From: Gnetum montanum
Lineage: Eukaryota; Streptophyta; Gnetopsida; Gnetales; Gnetaceae
Assembly (NCBI GenBank): GCA_015680685.1
Contig: MNCI01023945.1
Location: forward strand, 1,029,513-1,093,512
Direction: 5' to 3'
Length of the DNA: 64,000 bases
The notes under the pieces are model-generated. The model searched no databases. It saw only the letters and a program-made list of their open reading frames with translations, and had not been told where the DNA came from. Positions 9,988-22,030 of this stretch are shown piece after piece (within the stretch, counting starts at the first letter, position 1; each line of letters opens with the position of its first letter). Position numbers and translations under genes: made by a program.

Positions 9988-12028
9988 ATGTCTCTCTCAT
10001 AAGACTATGGTAATGCAACAACCAGTGAGATAATTCATTAGAGAACCAATGAAATTTATGATGAAGATGAAGTTTGGAATACTCAATCTTATGCAGGGGT
10101 CTCCTATGTACATAAACAAAGACAACATTGTCCCAACTCACAAACTCATAACCTACCTAGTGACGATGAACCCCTGTTGGCCACTAGGAGCCTAATGCAT
10201 ATACAAGAGGCTATTCAAATATCCCGTAGGAATTGCAAGGAAAGCCGTCTACCTAGGCTTGATTTAAACAACTTTCCCAAGTTTTTAGGAGGAGATGATT
10301 TAGATCTGCAACATCATTTACAAGCCTTCCATGATGCCTGTGTATGGAAAAATATTGATAATGGGTGGAAAAAACTTAAGCTCTTTCCTACAACACTCGT
10401 TGGCCAAGCAAAAGTATGGTACAAGTCCTTAAAACCAAAATCAATTCAACGTTGGCCGACAATGGTAGAGCTCTTCACTAAAAGATACCAAACCTATGCA
10501 AGAGTGTTAGCCCTAAGGAAACAAATCCAAGAGTGAAAACAAGTGCGACATGAACCCTTGGACATGGCCTTAGAAAGATATTACTCTTTGTTAAACAAAT
10601 GCCCAGGCCATGGGTTCTTCAAGGAAAGGCTAATGTATCACATCATGGATGGGCTTCGTAATGAAACAAGGGAGACCCTAGGGATGTATGCCCCAAGTCA
10701 ACTATATGAACTACGAAACCACCAATTCCAAGAGCTTATTAAGTAGGTAGCAAAAGAAGAAGGAGAAATAGCTAAATGGAAGAATGTTGAAAGACCTTAA
10801 TAGGACCAAAATCTCAAAACAACAAAGGTCCATGATCATGGAGAGGAGGAATCAACTCACCCCAAGGAGGTGAAATCATCTTTGCCAATACTATAATCAC
10901 TAGATGAAATTGAGGAAAAGATCAATAAGATAATGGAATGGGTATATGAAAAATGTGGAGAATATGCCAACATTATTAGAGGTGGAACCATGCCAAACCA
11001 AGAAATAGGACTGAACACCAATCGACAATCAGAAAGAAGGGTTGAAGAAAATAGGGATAAGAGCTCAACTGCAAATCACTCGTATCAATGTGACATTTGC
11101 CTGTATGATCACCCCAAGGGCCAATGTCCAATCTTGTCACATTTACATGAGCATTGGGGAGGAATGTTACATCCAGATTTCATACAGAAATACTGGGTTT
11201 AACCACAGTGGCAAAAACCCCAGTCGTGGGGGAGGCCACCATCAAACTGGTCACACCCTTCATACCATCCGAACCCAAGTGCTTATTATGTTTACAATCC
11301 TATTTCCTTAACTATGTCAACACCCTCTATTTCACCACATCATTATCATTCTTCGAAGTACTATCAATCCATGTCCTCTCCAACAAGATCACCACCTCAT
11401 GTTTCTTGCACTTGTCCTCACTCTCCATATTCTCATCATTCACCTCCTTCTATATCGCCACTAGTTGTGCTAGAAGGCTTTGCACCATAGCACCACCCCA
11501 CGAACATTACTTGTGCTGCTACTGTCAATAGCAGTGGAGGTCCTCTACAACGTTGAAAGCATCCTTTCTTTAGGCATGATCATAGAAAGAGACAGCATGG
11601 TTCTGAAACCACTACATCCACCAACTCAACACAAAGTCCAATGTTGTGATGCATCTTCTCTCTTGAACTCAACGTCTCCTGTTACCTTATCAGGGCCACC
11701 AATCAATAATCCAATTACCATGCGGCCCAATGAATATAACTACATAGGGAGACATATTGATCCTTGCATACCATCTTACGGTCACGGGTGCCATAGTGGG
11801 TCAACTCCTTATCAATTAACCACATTTTATAATTTGCCCCACTATGCCTACTTTAATCAAGTGTGTGAACCCCAATTTGGGTATGTTCCAACCACCACAT
11901 CAAAGGACATCCAATGGTTTGAATATGATCAGACTCTAATGTTCCCAAAATGCTTGGATCCAAATTTTTCATTTATTAATTCTAGCCGTACTCAAAGGAT
12001 TAGTTATGGGGGATATCCTCTATTCTGA
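9988..12028 (+). pseudogene. Element 1 gag (degenerate)
   Basis: The likely start ATG is at 9988, in the same place relative to the PBS as in elements 2 and 3. A leader of about 60 codons precedes the retrotransposon gag domain at 10177-10746. That domain shows LQHHLQAFHDAC, LKLFPTTLVGQAKVWYKSL and a TYARVLALRKQIQE helix, with a single stop (TGA at 10534) between two halves that remain in frame. A short-spaced zinc knuckle, CDICLYDHPKGQC (C-x2-C-x3-H-x4-C), follows at about 11090-11130. A proline/tyrosine-rich tail runs to 12028 in a shifted frame and ends YGGYPLF. Gag would form the virus-like particle and bind RNA. Stops and at least one frameshift make this copy non-functional. Confidence 0.8.
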
Positions 12029-13417
12029 TAAGCAGAATTAATAAATTTTTTTCATTTTCTTTAATTATATAATTTTTTATATTTTTATCTGTTATTTTAT
12101 CTTTTTATGGGTAATCTCATCTATGAATAAAACACTCATGTGACTCGTTGGTCGAGGTGTTGTTCTATGGTATCAAGTCTCAGGTGATTACTTATTTGGA
12201 TAGTGAGCCCACAACATCCACCCATCCATCCTATTAATAAGAGGTTCTACTATGGGAATGATGATATTCTTGCCATCATTAAAACTTAAAGTAATTTGGT
12301 GCTCATCTTGCCCAGAGCGAAAAATGATAAACTAAGAAGGAATGACCAAGGTGTGACCTCAAGGGGACATGTGGATTCTCTTTGGTGACATCTGTAGGAG
12401 CTATCATGTATCCTGGTTGTACGAAGATCCTTGTAGATCTAACGAAAAATGGGAGTAAGAGTAATAAAGGCACTCAATAAAGGAACTTAATGCTGTTTTG
12501 GAGGTCCCACTTGAAAGACATGCACCCATGCCTAAAGGTTGGTAACTTCTCCGGTTCATTGTTAGAAAGAACAAAGTGCCAAAGCGGCTTGAAAAAGAAA
12601 AAAGAAAGAAAGAAAGAAGAAAAAAGAAAAGAAAAGATCAAGAACAATGTGTCACAGAGAAATTCCAAAATGACTCCTCCCTTAGACAAAATGCCAAGTG
12701 ATCATATGCCTTGCTGTCATTGTGCTTTTATGGTTATTCATCATCAGATGAAGCAATGTGATGTCATTAATCAGAGGAATGGACTCGGTCTTGATTTTGG
12801 AGCAATGGGCTAATGACACATTAATCACACCCTACACTCAGGATTCATTATGCCCTAGGTCAGTTACCTCATGTCCCGATCTTTGCAATCCCTTCTACAA
12901 TTTGCCTCATCTCGTTGTTCATGTATTTTTGACTTGTGTCTTGTGTAGCATCAAATTCAGACCTCATCACAACAGTATCTACATGTGTGTGTTTTGTGGA
13001 ATTGGTGTGGATTGCATTTAACCCTTTCAGTGCCTACAGACATTTTCAGGTGTGGTTATGTAAGGGTATGATAGGTAGGAACCTACTTTGGGGAGGACCC
13101 ACTTGCATAACTTTTGTAATTTGCACTCTTTGCACATCACCACATCACCTTATACCCTCCAAGTACTACATTGCTAAAGTTATTCTTTCCTTTATCATCA
13201 TTTTAATTCCAATGTTCTTATGCACCACTACATGTCCTTTTTCCTCATCCTATTCATGAATTTCATTGCCAGATTTTACTTCATTACACTTTTGGTGCCT
13301 TTAGGTCTCTTCAACGTTACCCTAGACCTTTCAAATTAACCTTAAATCTTTCATTGTTGACCCTGGAAATTCAAAAATTCATCAATTTTTCCAAATACCC
13401 TATTTTCAAAAGGACAC
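12029..13417 (+). other. Element 1 spacer between gag and the ORF3 promoter
   Basis: This is a non-coding, T-rich stretch. It begins with a poly-T/A tract (12040-12110) and carries landmarks shared with the element 2 spacer: 'cccatcc..taataagaggtt' near 12222-12247 and 'gaaagacatgcacccatgcc' near 12512. A purine-rich run of aaagaaagaaag type lies at 12598-12640. Open frames here are accidental. Confidence 0.6.
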
Positions 13418-13505
13418 GATATCGGGTACTCGATATCGGGTCCGATGTGATATCGAGTCTGTGCTATCAGGTACGCGATATCGTGTCTATAAAAACTATA
13501 TATAG
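13418..13505 (+). promoter_or_regulatory. Internal promoter-like array of element 1 (upstream of ORF3)
   Basis: GATATC occurs at 13418, 13432, 13449 and 13477, and a one-base variant (GCTATC) at 13463, giving spacings of 14, 17, 14 and 14. TATAAAAA follows at 13488 and a second tatatata run at 13498-13505. The arrangement copies that of the LTR promoter of the same element but lies about 0.5 kb before the ORF3 ATG. I infer a second, internal promoter. Confidence 0.6.
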
Positions 13506-14014
13506 GGATCCCCACCATGCACGTCAACATCATTTTTCACTGTTCATGCAAGGGGAGTTGTTGAAATTTTCTTCCATGAATTCCAACACTCTGAGCACCT
13601 ATCATTCCAACTTCCATATCTTGCTCATTAACACTCCAATTCTCACTCCAATTGAACTTGTCTAAACCTAGAGTGTTTGTCTTAGTCGTGGGGGAAGGGT
13701 ATGCTCCAAGTTGCACATAGTTTTTTTTTGAATTCATCGTTGCCCAAAGGATATCAGAAAGGGTAAATGACCTTAAAAATGTTAAAAATGTTTGCCAAAT
13801 TAATTTTATCTCTTCACCTATACCATGAAAATTAATTTTTTGGAGTCACCTAATCAAAATTGGGCCCAATATCAAAACTTTTAGGAGAAACTTTCATAAA
13901 ATTTTCTAACTCTTAATCACACTAGACAAGAAATGAATTTATTAAGGTAAGAAGTAAGGTATAAATGAAATTTTGTAAATAACCTTACTAATAGACGGTT
14001 CTGTGTGATTGCAG

Positions 14015-16121
14015 ATGGCCCCTAAAAGAGGATAGCAAGGAGGACCCTCTTAGGGTGCATCCAAATGACCAAGGAGAGGTAGAGGCCAGACATCTCTTGA
14101 GGAATGTACAGAATAGGAAGCACAATCATTTAGCATCCATTAGCAACCTCCTATTACTGTGCAATCAGGATATGTTGAAGGTGGACACAGTGGAGCACCT
14201 AAACAAGGACAAAATCTCATGTTGTCCCCGAAATGTGTTCAGGTAATTCATGAAAGGTTCATGTCAACAGTTGTGATTACTTTGGACCTTTTACTGAGTT
14301 TTCTCTTGAAGTAGTCAGGGACCAACTTAAAGGGTCTCCATTATGGCCTATTCTCTCTGAAAGTGGTGATTGGTAGCTAGGAGAGATGTACCAATCTTGG
14401 AACAACAAAGAAGAGGAACCATCATTGATATTGGTGGTATTTCTATTGATTTCTCTACCAAAGCCATTTCGAAAGTTCTAAATCTTCCAAATATAGGGCC
14501 AAAGGTTACTCACTTGTCCACTCGTTCCGATGTTGATGCGTGAAATATATGGTTGAAAAGGACGTACAACAAGGAAGATAAAGCATATGGAAAACTTACA
14601 CTTGAAGAGAGAATTTACTTCAAAATTAGCACATATCACATTTTCCAACAAAAGGTTTAAACAGAATTTCCACATATGTGGCTAGAGGAAGTGCCATCTT
14701 GATGGGCAAGGTTAATGCCAACCTACCCCATTTATATCTTACAAAAATTTTGAGGTGGTTTGAAGAATGTAAGATAGGGAAGTTCACATTGCCCTTCCCT
14801 TGTCAAATCAGGAAGCTGTGCTGATGTGCTAGAATTTTAGGGTACACCAATGACATCCCCAGAAAGGCCCAAAATGCTTCATTCACTGAATTATTAAAGC
14901 CACTAGCCCCAAGAAAAAGTGCTGGTGAGACACCAAAGCCTGAGCAAGAATAGGAAGCAAAGCCCAGCACACAACTTACAAGCCAACGAGACCAACCACC
15001 ACCACTGCAGGACTATCAACCGTCGATGAGCCATCTTAGAGCCATCATTGAAACGGTCAGTTGGGAAAGCCGTGATGAAGCCAACCTCTTCAGGGTCAAC
15101 GATGATGTTGTACAACCCATGGTCTCAATTGATTGTGCACAGGGTGAGGTGTCTATCCAAACAGGAGGAGGGGAATCACACTGGTCACAACAGATCTCTA
15201 GAAACGCTGCATCTTTTCAAGTGTAATTAGAAATTGGTGAAGGCACCACAGTAGTGGTCATGCAACACCAAGATGGAGCGAGATTAGCAGAAGTTGGCAC
15301 AGACCACATAAAAGAATCATTTAAATTTAATGTCTTTGTTGTGTCACCAGCAAATTTTACAAGAGAACACAATGCTCAAACTTTGGCCAGTCCCTTGATG
15401 ACTCTTGGGGAGCATGAGGATGTTCTAGATCAATTACTGCAGACACGATAAGTGATGAGGTCCCTGTTTGACATCCCTCAGGATGTCACAGCAACTCAGT
15501 CAGACTTCATCTCCACAAAAGGGAAGTTGGTCATGGTAGAGGTCAGGGCCAAGCATGTAGAGGAGGAGTTGGAAAGACTCCAAGAAAAGCTTGTCATCCT
15601 ACAAGCTGCACAGTGGGATCTATCCCAATTCATCCCTGCAGACCAGCTAGAATCTTTCTAGACAGAGTAGTTCAATAAATTGCTGGTGGAGAATAAAAAA
15701 GTGGTTGAGGAAAAAGAGAAGGCTGATTGGGATGCTTCTAAAGCACAAGCTCAAACGTATGCACACAGCAAAGCACTCAAGGCCTCATAAGAAGAAAATA
15801 AACACCTCATCGCTGAAAATCTTCAGTTGACTACAGTAGAAAAACAAAAAAATGTTCTTGAGGAAAATTTTTAGCAATTGTGAGAATAATTGATAAGGGT
15901 CAACTAGGATATGAATCACTTGGCCAGAGAAAATAGAGCCCTCTCAATGGAGGAGGTATGTGCGATCGATCAAAAGACAACAATTGAAATAAGCGCGTGG
16001 CAGAATGAGGCCAAGCGACATGAGAAGCTCAAAGAGCATTTCAGAGATCAGGTGGGGATGTACAAGCAAGTGATCAAGAAAGAAATCCATATGACCAAAG
16101 CCCACATTAACACACTGCAAG
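14015..16121 (+). pseudogene. ORF3 of element 1 (envelope-position ORF, truncated)
   Basis: The start ATG at 14015 sits directly after gattgcag, and its first codons (MAPKRG) match the ORF3 starts of elements 2 and 3. A basic N-terminus is followed by a domain at about 14270-14520 with the pattern PLWPILSESGDW and ISIDFSTKAISKVLNLPNIG, resembling the Athila envelope-position proteins and the 'putative plant transposon protein' fold. Next come STYVARGSAILMGK (about 14670) and VVVMQHQDGARLAEV (about 15250). A long coiled coil rich in Glu/Lys/Leu follows (about 15450-16120), ending KEHFRDQVGMYKQVIKKEI. The frame has many stops. It is cut at 16121 by a copia LTR. The function of this protein class is unknown. 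Homology between the three copies is clear by eye. Confidence 0.75.
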
Positions 16122-16721
16122 TGATGAGGAAGAAATGATCTAATCATTGACTATCATTCATTCTCGTAAAATTCTAAGACTAGAAAATTTGTGAAATTGT
16201 GGAACAAATTTCTCCCAAACTGCAATAGATATTGAATTGAGATTTTAGTTAAATGTAGTTACCTTTCTAGCTTTCTAATAAATCTATAATCACTAATTTT
16301 TTTTGCAAAATAACTAAGATATAATTAAAATATTGAATGTTCCTAATTCTAACTCTTCAACTTCCAAGAATGAGTAATTAATGATGAATGATGTTGATGA
16401 ATGTTTATAAATTGATAAAAGATTGATGAACTCATGATGAAATAGTCAAATTCTTTCTAGAATTATATTGATGATTTCATGATATAAATTTTCAAGAGAT
16501 GCCTTGGATATATATAGGTAACAAGTGGGGTGAAGTTTACTAAAATAATATAATGTAGCCCCAATGGTAAAAAACTATATATATATATATATATGGATTG
16601 GAGCTAAAATAACATTACAACTACCAATAAATCCATAAATTTTCTATATGTTATTAAATTAAACTCCTATTGTATAATAAAAACAAAAAAAAAATTATTA
16701 TCTTCTATTCTAAATAAGTCA
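16122..16721 (-). repeat. 3' LTR of the copia element
   Basis: This 600-bp copy aligns along its length with 21160-21731: both begin tgatgagg on +, share ctaatcattgactat and caatagatattgaa, and end tcta-aataagtca or tctaaaaaatcca. It contains a (TA)n run at 16577-16593. Confidence 0.8.
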
Positions 16722-16744
16722 AGAATCCCTCCTTAGAGTGGAAG

Positions 16745-19700
16745 GTAATCTTTATTATTCATCTTTACTTTCTCCTTTCTTTATCATGCTCTAAATTCCT
16801 ATAGATTCATTGAGATACTTGATCTTGTAAGATAAAAATTTTGTTTATTTGTGAGTCAATAATTTTCTCTTTTGAACTAATGTGAATGAATTTGATGGTT
16901 CCTTCATTCACTTCTTAATTGATGAAATAGTACTTGATGCCAATGTGTTTGGATTTTTTGTGATGCACATAGAATTGGAATAGTCAAGTTACTATCATAT
17001 TGTCACAATACAAATTTTTAGGAAGATTAACTTCAAATCCAAAGTGTGAGAGAAGTTTATTTAGCTAGAGTATGTGGTGGAAGCAATTAACCATGACAAA
17101 AAATACAAGTGAATAAGCTAATAGATGAATTGTTTTCTTTAATTTTAAGTATATTGCATTTTCCATGCATAATCAGAGCTTTTAATGTATATTTTTTGTT
17201 ATCATTGTCTCCTACACAATCAACATTTCAATATCAATGAAGCTTATTATCTCCTTTACTAAATTGGATCCCAAATTTGCAAGTTCTGTTTACATATTTT
17301 TGAGGAGATGCAGAAGTGTTTGCATGTGAGATTATCTTTGCTGTTGCATGAATCTAGATAAGTATGATGTTGCATATTCTATATCTATTCTAGTGTGCAT
17401 AGAAATCAAAGTGATCTAATCATGGTTCTATACATAGTTGCATCTAGGAGAGGAGTCTTATCTTTGCTAGTTAACTTTAAACTATATGGCAAAGGACTGC
17501 TGACTAGCTTCTCATTCTTTAGATTAAATTTTTCAATGATGGAATTTTTGTATTTAGATTAATGAATCTTCATTTCTTTCTTATCCTAGTTCACTTCAAT
17601 TATTATGAAGTCTTTGAGTTCTCAACAATCCTTCATTTCAAATTTAGTTTTCATGTCATTCTTGAAATATTCTACTAGCCTTTTATTGGTGGCAATAAAG
17701 ATAATGTCATCTACATATCATGATAGGATGATGAAATCATCTCCTACCTTCTTTAAATATATTGTTGGTTCAAACATGAAAATTTGATAATTTTTTCTAG
17801 TGAAATAATCATTAATTCTTTGGAACCAAGCCCTAGATACTTGCTTTAGGCCATATAGAGGGTTGTTGAGTTTTCACACATTGTTCTCTTTTTCTTTGAT
17901 AACATAACCTTTAAGCTAGTAGATGTATACTTCTTCTTTGATGTATCCATTTAGAAATTTTGAGTTGACATTCATTTGTTAAACCTTTAGATCTTTATGT
18001 GTTGTTATGGAGAGAATGAGCTTGATGGTTTTAAATTTGGTCACTGATGCAAAGATTTCTTCATAGTCAATGTATTTCTTTTCTTTGAATCCTTTTACTA
18101 CAAGTATTACTTTGTGGGTTGTAATTTCTCTTTCTTCCATTGTACTTTATTTTATACAGTCACTTGCAGTCAATAACCTTTTTATCTTTTAGTTTATTCA
18201 CTAATTCTCTTGTGTTATTTCTTAGGCTGGCATTGTATTCTTTGTCTATGGCTTCTTTCTAGAATTTTAATTTCTTTGCTTTATTGAAATTAGTTGGTTA
18301 ACTTGATACTATTGAATATGCCATATATGTAATATTATTAGATATTGTAGTTTTTCTTTTCAAAATTTATGTCTAGCATTTGAGTGTGAGAATGATATAT
18401 TTGAATTCAAAATTTTTAACTTTGATATATATATGATTTTTCTTGCTATTTGAAGAAGTTACTTGAACTGGACTTTATCTCATCAAATATAACATCTATT
18501 GATACATGTCATTTTTGATTCATTGGATCATAGCACTTGTATCCACTAGTGTGAGAATCATAACTTAGAAAGATGCATTACTTTCCTCTATCTTCAAGTT
18601 TTTCAATGAATTATTTTGGGGTCTTTACATAGCAGTGACATCCAAATATTCTCATATTACTCAGGTTATACATTTTTTTGTAGAGAAATTCATATAGAGA
18701 TCTATTTTCATTGCTTTAGGTGATAATTTGATTAGAAATGTAATAAGCAATTGTGATGAACATACTCCAATACTGGTTAGGTAATGAGGCAAAAGTTATT
18801 AAGCAACTTATCATGTCTTGTATTGTTCTATGCTTTCTTTCAACTCCTCCATTTGATTGTAGGCTATATTCACATGTGGGCTAATGAAATATACCATTTT
18901 CTTTATAAACCTTATCAAATTTTTTATTTATGAATTCACCTCCTTTGTCTAATCTAATGGTCTTAATCTTGAAATTCATGGAGTTTTTAATTAGTTTATG
19001 GAAATTTTCAAAGTATTTGATGGCTTCATCCTTTTGCTTCAAATTGTAAGTCTAGGTGTATATTGTGTAGTCATCTACTATGACCATGAAATAATTTGTC
19101 CCTCCTATTGAAATAGTGGCCATTGACCTAACAAGATTCATGTGCAAAAGATCAAATTGTTTTCCTTCTTTATCATGTGAGAGTTGTGGGGAGAATTGGT
19201 TTTCTTTCCTTATATGAAAATCTTACATTTGTCTTGAGAAATATCTAAAATTTTATTCCTGTAGCTTTCTCCTATTTGATCATTCTTTCAATTTTATGAT
19301 AGGAGATGTGGCTAAGCCTCCATGTCAAAGTCTAGACTTGTAGAAATCCTCATTATCCTTTTCCTTAACTTCATCTCTATTTGAGATTTGATTAGCTTCT
19401 ATTGTGAGGACATGCTTTTCTTGAGTAGTATGGTTACTTATGATGTCTCCTTTTTCATTAAGATAATCATATTTAAGGAAATATATTATGTTATTCAAGG
19501 TTTTGATTTTCAAAATTTCTTTAACATTGGATTTGTTGATAATGTAGAAATTACTCCTGAAATTGGTATTTTTTTCTCCATTAGAGACTTATCCAATAGA
19601 GATGAGAGGGTTTGAAAGATTAGGAACATAATACACATTAGAAATGGTGACTTGTAATCAATTTTTATTATATACACAATCTCCTATTTCTTCTATGACT

Positions 19701-20990
19701 AAGTATTTTCCATCTCCAATTTTTATGTTGCCATGACTATTGTTTGTTTTGTAATTTATAAGAAAACTTTTATAGGGTGTCATGTGATTGGAGCACTCAT
19801 TAGCTATAATAAGAAAAATTTGCTTTATTTCTTTAATTGAATTGAAGGTAGCATAATTTCTTAGCTCTTCTTCTTGAGTATCCTTTTGATATGATGAAGG
19901 ACTATCTTATTTTTTTTGTGAAGTTTGTCCATGTATGTTTTCAAAACTAATTCTGGTCTAGCATTGGTCAATGATATAACCTTTGCTTTTATAGAAGTTA
20001 TAATATGATACTGAGTCTTGATCTTGTCTTTATCTTCTAGATTGATTCTATTTGTGTCTTCCTCTAGTTAAACATCTTCCTCCTCCTCTTATATTTTGAC
20101 CATCATTTTTTTGAGCTTGTTTCTTGATCTCTATTCTGATAATTGAATCTTCCTCTTCATCTAAATCTACCTTATGTATCTCTTCCTCTTTGGTTAGTTA
20201 TGTAGGCTTGATCATATTCACTAGATCAAATTTTATTCTTTATGATTTTTAGGGTTTTAACTTGAGCAACAAATTCATTGATACTAAGCATGTTGAAATT
20301 CTTTAAAAGAGTAATGTTTTACATTGTGTTTTCAAATCTTGGATCTATGTAGAGATCTTGAAAAACTTTCTAAACCTTTTGCTTATTGATATATCCTTAG
20401 CCATATTTATATATTTTTAGTAAACTATCATACATTTTAATAAATAATTATTTGACATTTTAATTTCTTCCAATTTCCAAGGTATCAAATTCTTGTTTGT
20501 AGATTATTTGCTATACTTGTTTATTTTCCAAGCTTCCCTTGTATTCTAATTAGAGATTATCCCACATTTCTTTGACAATAGTATGAAGACTATATCTACT
20601 AGAAATAACTTGTGAGACACTAGTCAATAGCATCATGAGAGTTCAATTATAATTATTCTTCTTTGTTTCATATTCTTTTATTTGTAATTTGGTGAAATCT
20701 TCAAAATCTTGGATAAATTCAAAACCTATTTCAACTATTTTCCAATAGGCTAAAATCTTGAGAGCCATCAAAGATGAAGGAGCATCTAGTTATGCATTTT
20801 GTTGTCATTGTTGTAAATGTACTTGTTGCTTTGCTACCAAGTGAAGGAATTTAAGGCAATGAAAGAATTACTTAGTTATCTTGACTTTACAAAAAATTAG
20901 CTAATAATATTTGTACTTTTGGAAAACATAGGAAGTTGTCTACAATTTGAAAAAGTAAGTACTACAAAAGATATCTAAGAGTTGAGGTTA
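16745..20990 (-). pseudogene. Copia gag-pol remnant
   Basis: On the minus strand, about 20990-20240 gives a UBN2-type gag (IVKEMWDNL, EYKGSLENKQV, IYKQEFDTLE). Near 18955-18932 the integrase core motif IRLDKGGEFINK is visible, preceded by text like the conserved KTIRLD strand and followed by NGGVERKHRTIQDM. Near 17718-17707 the reverse-transcriptase active-site motif YVDDIIFIA is intact, followed by the usual EMKD..ELKDFI region. Stops and frameshifts occur throughout. The protease region is not clearly seen. The product would have been the gag-pol polyprotein. It cannot be made now. Confidence 0.75.
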
Positions 20991-21159
20991 TATTATATTC
21001 TTTTCAGTCTATCAAAAATTCTAGTAATTTTGGTAGCATAACTTTGAGAGGTGATAACTCAAAATTTGTTATGTTTGTTATGTTAAAATTTTAACTAAAC
21101 CTTCCCACAAAAATTAGCTTTCAAATAAATCTAATATTACATTATATCAAATCATTGTG

Positions 21160-21731
21160 TGATGAGGGAAAATTGATCTAATCATTGACTATTATTCATT
21201 TTAATAAAATTTTATGATTAAGAAAATTTACCAAATTATAGAGTGAATTTCTCCCAAATTACAATAGATATTGAACTAAAATTCTATTTGAATATAGCCA
21301 CATATTCTATCTTTTTAATAAATCTAAAATCACTAAAAAATAATGCAAAATGACTAAGTTATGATCAAAATAGTGAATATCCCTAATTCTAAGAATTCAA
21401 CTTTCAAGATTGAGTAAATAATGATGAATGATGTTGATGAATTGATGTTAAAATAGTCAAATTCTTATTGAAATTATATTGATAATTCTATGATACAAAT
21501 TTTAGGGAGATGTCTTGGATATATATATGTAACAAGTAGGGCAAAGTTTACTAAAAATAATACATATATTAAATAACAAAAAAAAACATTAAAAATTAAA
21601 TATATATATTAATTAGGGCCAAAATAACATTACAACTACCCATCAATCCAAAAATTTCCTATATTTTATTAAAATAAACTTCTATTGTATAATAAAATAA
21701 AAAATTATTGTCTTCTACTCTAAAAAATCCA
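21160..21731 (-). repeat. 5' LTR of the copia element
   Basis: A 572-bp partner of 16122-16721. The 28-bp length difference and many substitutions show an old insertion. The primer-binding site expected just left of 21160 has decayed too far for me to assign its tRNA. Confidence 0.75.
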
Positions 21732-21967
21732 ACATAATAAAGTTTTTTTATTTTATTGTGCATTTTATGTATCATATTTAATATGAATAATATTAAATAT
21801 AATATATATTTGACATTTTTCATGGCATTTGAGACAAGATGTCAAAATTAGTATGCACATGAATTAGCCTAATTTAAAATAGATAGAAATAATATTCACA
21901 TCTTAACATGCTAAAAATAAAATAAAATAAAGTGAAATAACCATGCATCGAGCCCCTAGCCAATCAT

Positions 21968-22030
21968 AGGCTAATGCTACTAAGGTATAACACTAGAAAC
22001 TCTTAATTTCATAACCACGAGTTTGAAACT
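21968..22030 (+). repeat. SINE-like fragment (tRNA-type A and B boxes)
   Basis: ctaatgctactaagg (21971-21985) resembles a Pol III A box, and gagtttgaaact (22019-22030) resembles a B box with the C of TTCGA changed to T. The spacing suits a tRNA-derived SINE head. Ends and target duplications are not visible. Confidence 0.25.

Larger units (their letters stand above)
9016..16121 (+). mobile_element. Element 1: Athila-like Ty3 retrotransposon, pol-less, 3' end missing
   Basis: Order is 5' LTR (9016-9854), tRNA-Asp PBS (9856-9873), gag (9988-12028), spacer (12029-13417), internal palindrome array plus TATA (13418-13505) and ORF3 (14015-16121). Protease, reverse transcriptase, RNase H and integrase are not present in any frame between gag and ORF3. 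Only about 1.4 kb of spacer separates them, where a full element (element 3) has over 5 kb. ORF3 stops abruptly at the edge of a copia LTR at 16122, and its continuation is not found to the right of that element, so the 3' part and 3' LTR were lost. All frames contain stops, so the copy is dead. Confidence 0.8.
16122..21731 (-). mobile_element. Degenerate Ty1/copia retrotransposon
   Basis: Flanking direct repeats at 16122-16721 and 21160-21731 are the 3' and 5' LTRs of a minus-strand element, with TG...CA ends on that strand. A polypurine tract (aaggagggattct on the minus strand, near 16722-16734) lies just inside the 3' LTR. Reading leftward the order is gag, integrase, reverse transcriptase, which is the Ty1/copia order. 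I find no matching 5-bp target duplication (gcaag on the left, acata on the right), so the flanks may have been rearranged. Confidence 0.8.

Noticed and set aside
16117-16121. Target duplication gcaag for the copia element
   Set aside because: The sequence after the other LTR end (acata at 21732) does not match, so no duplication can be claimed.
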